64,000 bases of DNA from Comamonas endophytica (GTDB lineage Bacteria > Pseudomonadota > Gammaproteobacteria > Burkholderiales > Burkholderiaceae_C). Shown here in pieces: positions 61,157 to 64,000 of the stretch. A program made the position numbers and the translations under genes. The DNA is taken from positions 583,508-647,507 of the forward strand of contig NZ_CP106882.1 of NCBI RefSeq assembly GCF_023634805.2. Direction: 5' to 3'. Every line of letters starts with the position of its first letter. Position 1 is the stretch's first letter. The notes under the pieces were generated by a model that saw nothing but the letters and a program-made list of their open reading frames with translations, was not told the DNA's origin and did no database searches.

Positions 61157-63601
61157 TCAGGCCACGGGCAGCGAGGGCGACAGCTGGGCAGTGGCCGCCC
61201 ATGCCGGAACCTGGACCGGCCTCGGCAGCGGCGTGTTGACGGCCAATGCTTCGTCGGCCTCGATCGCTTCTTCGATGGCGTCGAAGCGCTCGAGCAGCAC
61301 CTGCATGGCTGTTGCGGTTCGGTCCCACGAGGTGGACGCCACGACCTGGGCCGCAAGTTCCTGGAACTGCGCCTGCTCTGCGGGCGAGCGCGCCAGGATG
61401 CCTTCGCAGGCGGCGACGAATTCCGCCGGCGAGGCGGCGATGGGCACCACGTCCGCATACTGCTGCGCCACATCGCGCACCGGCGTGCTGACCACGGGCT
61501 TGCCCGCCGCCAGGTATTCCAGCGTCTTGGTCGGGCTGATGAAGCGCGTCGATGCGTTGAGCGCGAAGGGCATCAGGCATACATCCCAGCCGGAGAGGAA
61601 GGAAGGCAGCTCGTCGTAGCGCCGCTGGCCCATCCAGTGCAGGTTCGGGCGCTGCGGCAGGCGTGCGGCGTCGATCTTCACCACCGGGCCGACCATCACG
61701 ATCTGCCAGTCGGGATGTGCATCGGCCAGCGCGCCGACCAGGTCCAGGTCCAGCCGCTCGTCGATCACGCCATAGTAGCCAAGGCGCGGGCCGGCGATGT
61801 GGGCCTGGTCGGGGTGGCTGGGCACGCCGCTGCGGCCGAAATGCGCGTGGTCCACACTGCTCGGGAAGCAATGCACGTCGCCATGCCGCGTGCGCTTGGA
61901 TTCGTAGAGGCTGCGCCCGCCGGTGAACACCAGATCCACCTCGCGGAACAGCTGCTCCTCGCGCTCGATCAGCGCCGGGGGCGCGAAATCGAACGCCGAC
62001 AGCTCGTCCATGCAGTCGTAGATGCGGCCCAGCGGCGTGAGATCGCGCGCCAGCGGCAGCGCCATCGGGGTGTAGAACCACAGCAGGTACTGGTCGATGC
62101 CATGGTCGTCGAGATACTGCTGCAGCATGCCGCGCATGCGGTCCATGTGCATGTCGGCAAAGCCGGGCGCATTGCCGGGCACGTGCATGCGCAGCACCTG
62201 CACGCCGGCGCAGGGGCTGTAGCGCTCGAGCCAGGTACGCTCGGCGCCGACGATGGGCTCCTCGACGAACAGGATCGGATGCTGGCCGGCAAGGCGCGAC
62301 ATCAGCTGCTGCGGGCGTTGGTACACGAAATCCCAGCGAAGATGAGAGAAGACAACAATGCTTTTCATGGCGGTACCAAGGAAGGGTGGAGAAAAACGAA
62401 GCGCATGGTCACCAAAGGCCTGCAGCCAGTGCTGCAGGCGCTCGGCATAGGGTTGGCACAGCCGGCGCGTGAGGTCCCCGGCATCGGCGCCGGGTACGTC
62501 CCACAGACCGGCGTGATGCCAGTGATCGAAGTCTTGCCAGTCGGGCCGGTCAATGAGCGGGTACAGGCACAGGCCCAGCAGCGGGATGCCCTGCGCATGG
62601 CATTGCGCCACCTCGCCGGCGATGTCGTCGAGCCACTGCGCACGGCCCTCGCCCACATGGCCGGTTTCGCTGATGCACAGCGGTCGCTGGTAGCGCTGCC
62701 AGAGCGCCGCGGCCAGCCGATGGAAGGGACGCCGGCGCCGGTCCTGCAGATGCCAGTGCAGGCGCGCGCCGGAACCATGCTCCCACTGGTTGTCGTGGTA
62801 GTAGTTGATGCCCAGCACATCGAGGTAGCGCGGCGCGCCGCCCAGCTCGGAGGCCTTGAGGCCGCAAATCATGTCCCAGGCCTCGAACTGGCCCTCGGCT
62901 TCGCGCGCCGCGGCCGCGCAGACGCCCGGGCCCGCACCCAGCGGCGCCTCGACATGGATTGCGGGATCGGTGTGCACGATGCGCGCGCCCGGCGCCACGC
63001 GCCAGATCGCGTCGATGGCGCGCAGCGTGGCGCGCACCAGCACGCGCTTGAGCTGCGCGCCGCGCTCGGGCCCGCCCGGCACATAGGGGTGGATCAGCCC
63101 GGTGTGCCCTGCGGCCCAGGCCAGGAAGGAGATTTCGTTGATCGGCTGGTAGACGGCAGCCGGACCGTGCACCTCGGCCAGCATTGCGGCCACGGTCTCG
63201 CAATGCTCGGCAAAGGCCGCTATGAATTCCTCGGGACGCTCGAACGGATCCAGGCGCTGCGGCCAGCCGTAATGCATCAGCGACCAGATGACCTGGATGC
63301 CATGACGGGCCGCGAGCCGGGCCTGTTCTCGCAGGGCCGGCATGCTCCAGGCGCCGCCTTCGTCGAACAGCCGCCAGCCGATGCTTTCGCGCACCACGCG
63401 GATGCCCATGTGCGCCAATGCCGCGTAGTCTTCGTCCAGGCGGGCGCGGTGGCCATTGCGCTGATTGGTGTCCAGCGGGTGGCCATGGCCATTGCGGTGG
63501 TCTGCGCCTTCGAAGCCCCCCATCCAGAAGCTGTTGAAAAGAGGGGCGTGCTGGCGGCTCTGGGAACCTGTCTCGGCAGCGAGGAGACTAGCGCTGTGCA
63601 T
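61157..63601 (-). CDS. Fused glycoside hydrolase (clan A) and group-1 glycosyltransferase, about 814 aa
   Basis: One uninterrupted frame encodes two proteins normally separate. The first 410 residues are a TIM-barrel glycosidase with the acid/base Glu in YQPINEISFLAW and the nucleophile Glu in LCISETGHVGEG. From 62368 the frame continues as MKSIVVFSHLRWDFVYQRPQ, a GT-B glycosyltransferase with the C-terminal donor-site motif SPTKTLEYLAAGKPVVST. No stop separates them and no ribosome site precedes the inner ATG, so a real fusion is possible. The start at 63601 is uncertain; the frame opens at 63706. Confidence 0.82.
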   Translation of the reverse strand: MHSASLLAAETGSQSRQHAPLFNSFWMGGFEGADHRNGHGHPLDTNQRNGHRARLDEDYAALAHMGIRVVRESIGWRLFDEGGAWSMPALREQARLAARHGIQVIWSLMHYGWPQRLDPFERPEEFIAAFAEHCETVAAMLAEVHGPAAVYQPINEISFLAWAAGHTGLIHPYVPGGPERGAQLKRVLVRATLRAIDAIWRVAPGARIVHTDPAIHVEAPLGAGPGVCAAAAREAEGQFEAWDMICGLKASELGGAPRYLDVLGINYYHDNQWEHGSGARLHWHLQDRRRRPFHRLAAALWQRYQRPLCISETGHVGEGRAQWLDDIAGEVAQCHAQGIPLLGLCLYPLIDRPDWQDFDHWHHAGLWDVPGADAGDLTRRLCQPYAERLQHWLQAFGDHALRFSPPFLGTAMKSIVVFSHLRWDFVYQRPQQLMSRLAGQHPILFVEEPIVGAERTWLERYSPCAGVQVLRMHVPGNAPGFADMHMDRMRGMLQQYLDDHGIDQYLLWFYTPMALPLARDLTPLGRIYDCMDELSAFDFAPPALIEREEQLFREVDLVFTGGRSLYESKRTRHGDVHCFPSSVDHAHFGRSGVPSHPDQAHIAGPRLGYYGVIDERLDLDLVGALADAHPDWQIVMVGPVVKIDAARLPQRPNLHWMGQRRYDELPSFLSGWDVCLMPFALNASTRFISPTKTLEYLAAGKPVVSTPVRDVAQQYADVVPIAASPAEFVAACEGILARSPAEQAQFQELAAQVVASTSWDRTATAMQVLLERFDAIEEAIEADEALAVNTPLPRPVQVPAWAATAQLSPSLPVA
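62366..62368 (-). other. Internal ATG where a separate glycosyltransferase would begin
   Basis: ATG at 62368 reads MKSIVVFSHLRWDF, exactly how stand-alone group-1 glycosyltransferases of this kind start. In another frame a TGA overlaps this ATG, giving the ATGA overlap usual in operons. The upstream 20 nt (complement) are pyrimidine-rich, with no Shine-Dalgarno sequence. Confidence 0.5.
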
Positions 63602-63921
63602 ACGCAGCGCCGCGAAGCAGGTTGGTGCCGCCATCCAGCAACCCGGACGGGATCCCGCAGGCCGCCGGGCATCGACCGGCGCGCGCATTGCCCGACGCAC
63701 CGGCATGCCAGCGGGTCGGATTCAGCAGGCGCGAAGCCTCTTGGAGAGAGAACATGAACATTCCTGGGGAGAAGGAGTGGCGACAAGCCAAGCACAATCC
63801 GTGCTCAGCTATCGTGTCCCCAAAGGCCCGGCAGCCGTGTAGGCGGAAGCTGCATCCCTCCTACAGCAAAGCGCCTGCATGCGCCTGCCGCAAGACGCCT
63901 GTCTCTCTGCGCGCCAACCCC
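63602..63921. other. Intergenic region upstream of the glycan genes, no gene seen
   Basis: About 320 nt, covering possible alternative starts of the glycosidase (63634, 63706) and a short gap before the partial upstream gene. No clear terminator or promoter was identified. Confidence 0.4.
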
Positions 63922-64000
63922 TCAACGCCCGGAGATGATCTCGTAGTCGATGGGCTTGAAGCTGCCGTTGTTGGAGTTTTCCGCGGAGCACGAAGTCAGG
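63922..64000 (-). CDS. Partial gene, C-terminal end only, product unknown
   Basis: Reading leftward from the window edge, a frame of 25 codons ends in a stop at 63922: ..LTSCSAENSNNGSFKPIDYE then IISGR. The polar, well-formed tail and orientation agree with the last gene before the glycan operon. Too little is present to name a family; the rest is outside the window. Confidence 0.5.
   Translation of the reverse strand, partial: LTSCSAENSNNGSFKPIDYEIISGR

Noticed and set aside
61637..63757. 706-codon frame on the plus strand
   Set aside because: Antisense to the glycosidase-glycosyltransferase gene; His/Arg/Gln-rich shadow with no recognisable protein.

Overview
The window is a GC-rich chromosomal segment from a betaproteobacterium of the order Burkholderiales, most likely Comamonadaceae. 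The evidence is the density of Bug-type (TctC family) tricarboxylate-transporter receptors, a short H-NS protein, and intergenic repeats built on a TTCG..CTGAGCCTG..CGAA core. No rRNA, tRNA, CRISPR array or insertion sequence was found.

Layout. (1) 1-10731: two Bug receptors around a D-2-hydroxyacid dehydrogenase, a crotonase-fold enzyme, a repeat island, then a leftward cluster of two Bug receptors, a muconate-lactonizing-type enzyme, an alpha/beta hydrolase, a LysR regulator, a carboxymuconolactone-decarboxylase-like protein and a PDC-lactonase-like amidohydrolase. Together these look like a small ring-cleavage-product or lactone pathway. (2) 10908-19977: a CoA-transferase, a GST, a double acyl-CoA dehydrogenase, a second D-2-hydroxyacid dehydrogenase, and a Bug / 3-hydroxyisobutyrate-dehydrogenase-like / PcaC-like operon facing an FCD-type GntR regulator. 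(3) 20004-29575: a small membrane protein, RecQ, then a LysR / Bug / ThDP-enzyme set divergent from an FMN alpha-hydroxyacid dehydrogenase, a dead EamA transporter and a broken fumarylacetoacetase-fold enzyme. (4) 29576-39120: an AT-rich gap, hns with its own promoter and terminator, and an IclR regulator divergent from a seven-gene operon. That operon encodes a LeuCD-like hydratase, a complete branched-chain-type ABC importer and an isocitrate-lyase/PEP-mutase-fold lyase; it is the most interesting catabolic unit here. (5) 39228-47311: small housekeeping and unknown genes, a RES/Xre toxin-antitoxin pair, and a GntR(UTRA) regulator divergent from a Bug receptor and a D-tartrate-dehydratase-type enolase. 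(6) 47808-55875: a large tyrosine recombinase, a lipocalin, a short-chain dehydrogenase, a HipBA pair, a CYTH protein, and a Bug receptor divergent from a LysR regulator. (7) 56084-64000: a protealysin-type metalloprotease, a GST, a soluble double-PAS chemoreceptor, and a surface-glycan locus with UDP-galactopyranose mutase and a fused glycosidase-glycosyltransferase.

Recurring logic: a divergent regulator, a periplasmic carboxylate receptor (eight Bug genes, with no TctA or TctB here) and one or two enzymes for a hydroxy, oxo or unsaturated acid. Several intergenic palindromes fit as operators for the neighbouring regulators.

Caution: eight genes are broken by frameshifts, and every one is repaired by adding bases (one each in seven, two in the acyl-CoA dehydrogenase). 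This deletion-only pattern looks more like sequence error than eight independent mutations. Only the EamA remnant, which has lost an internal segment, is a convincing old pseudogene.
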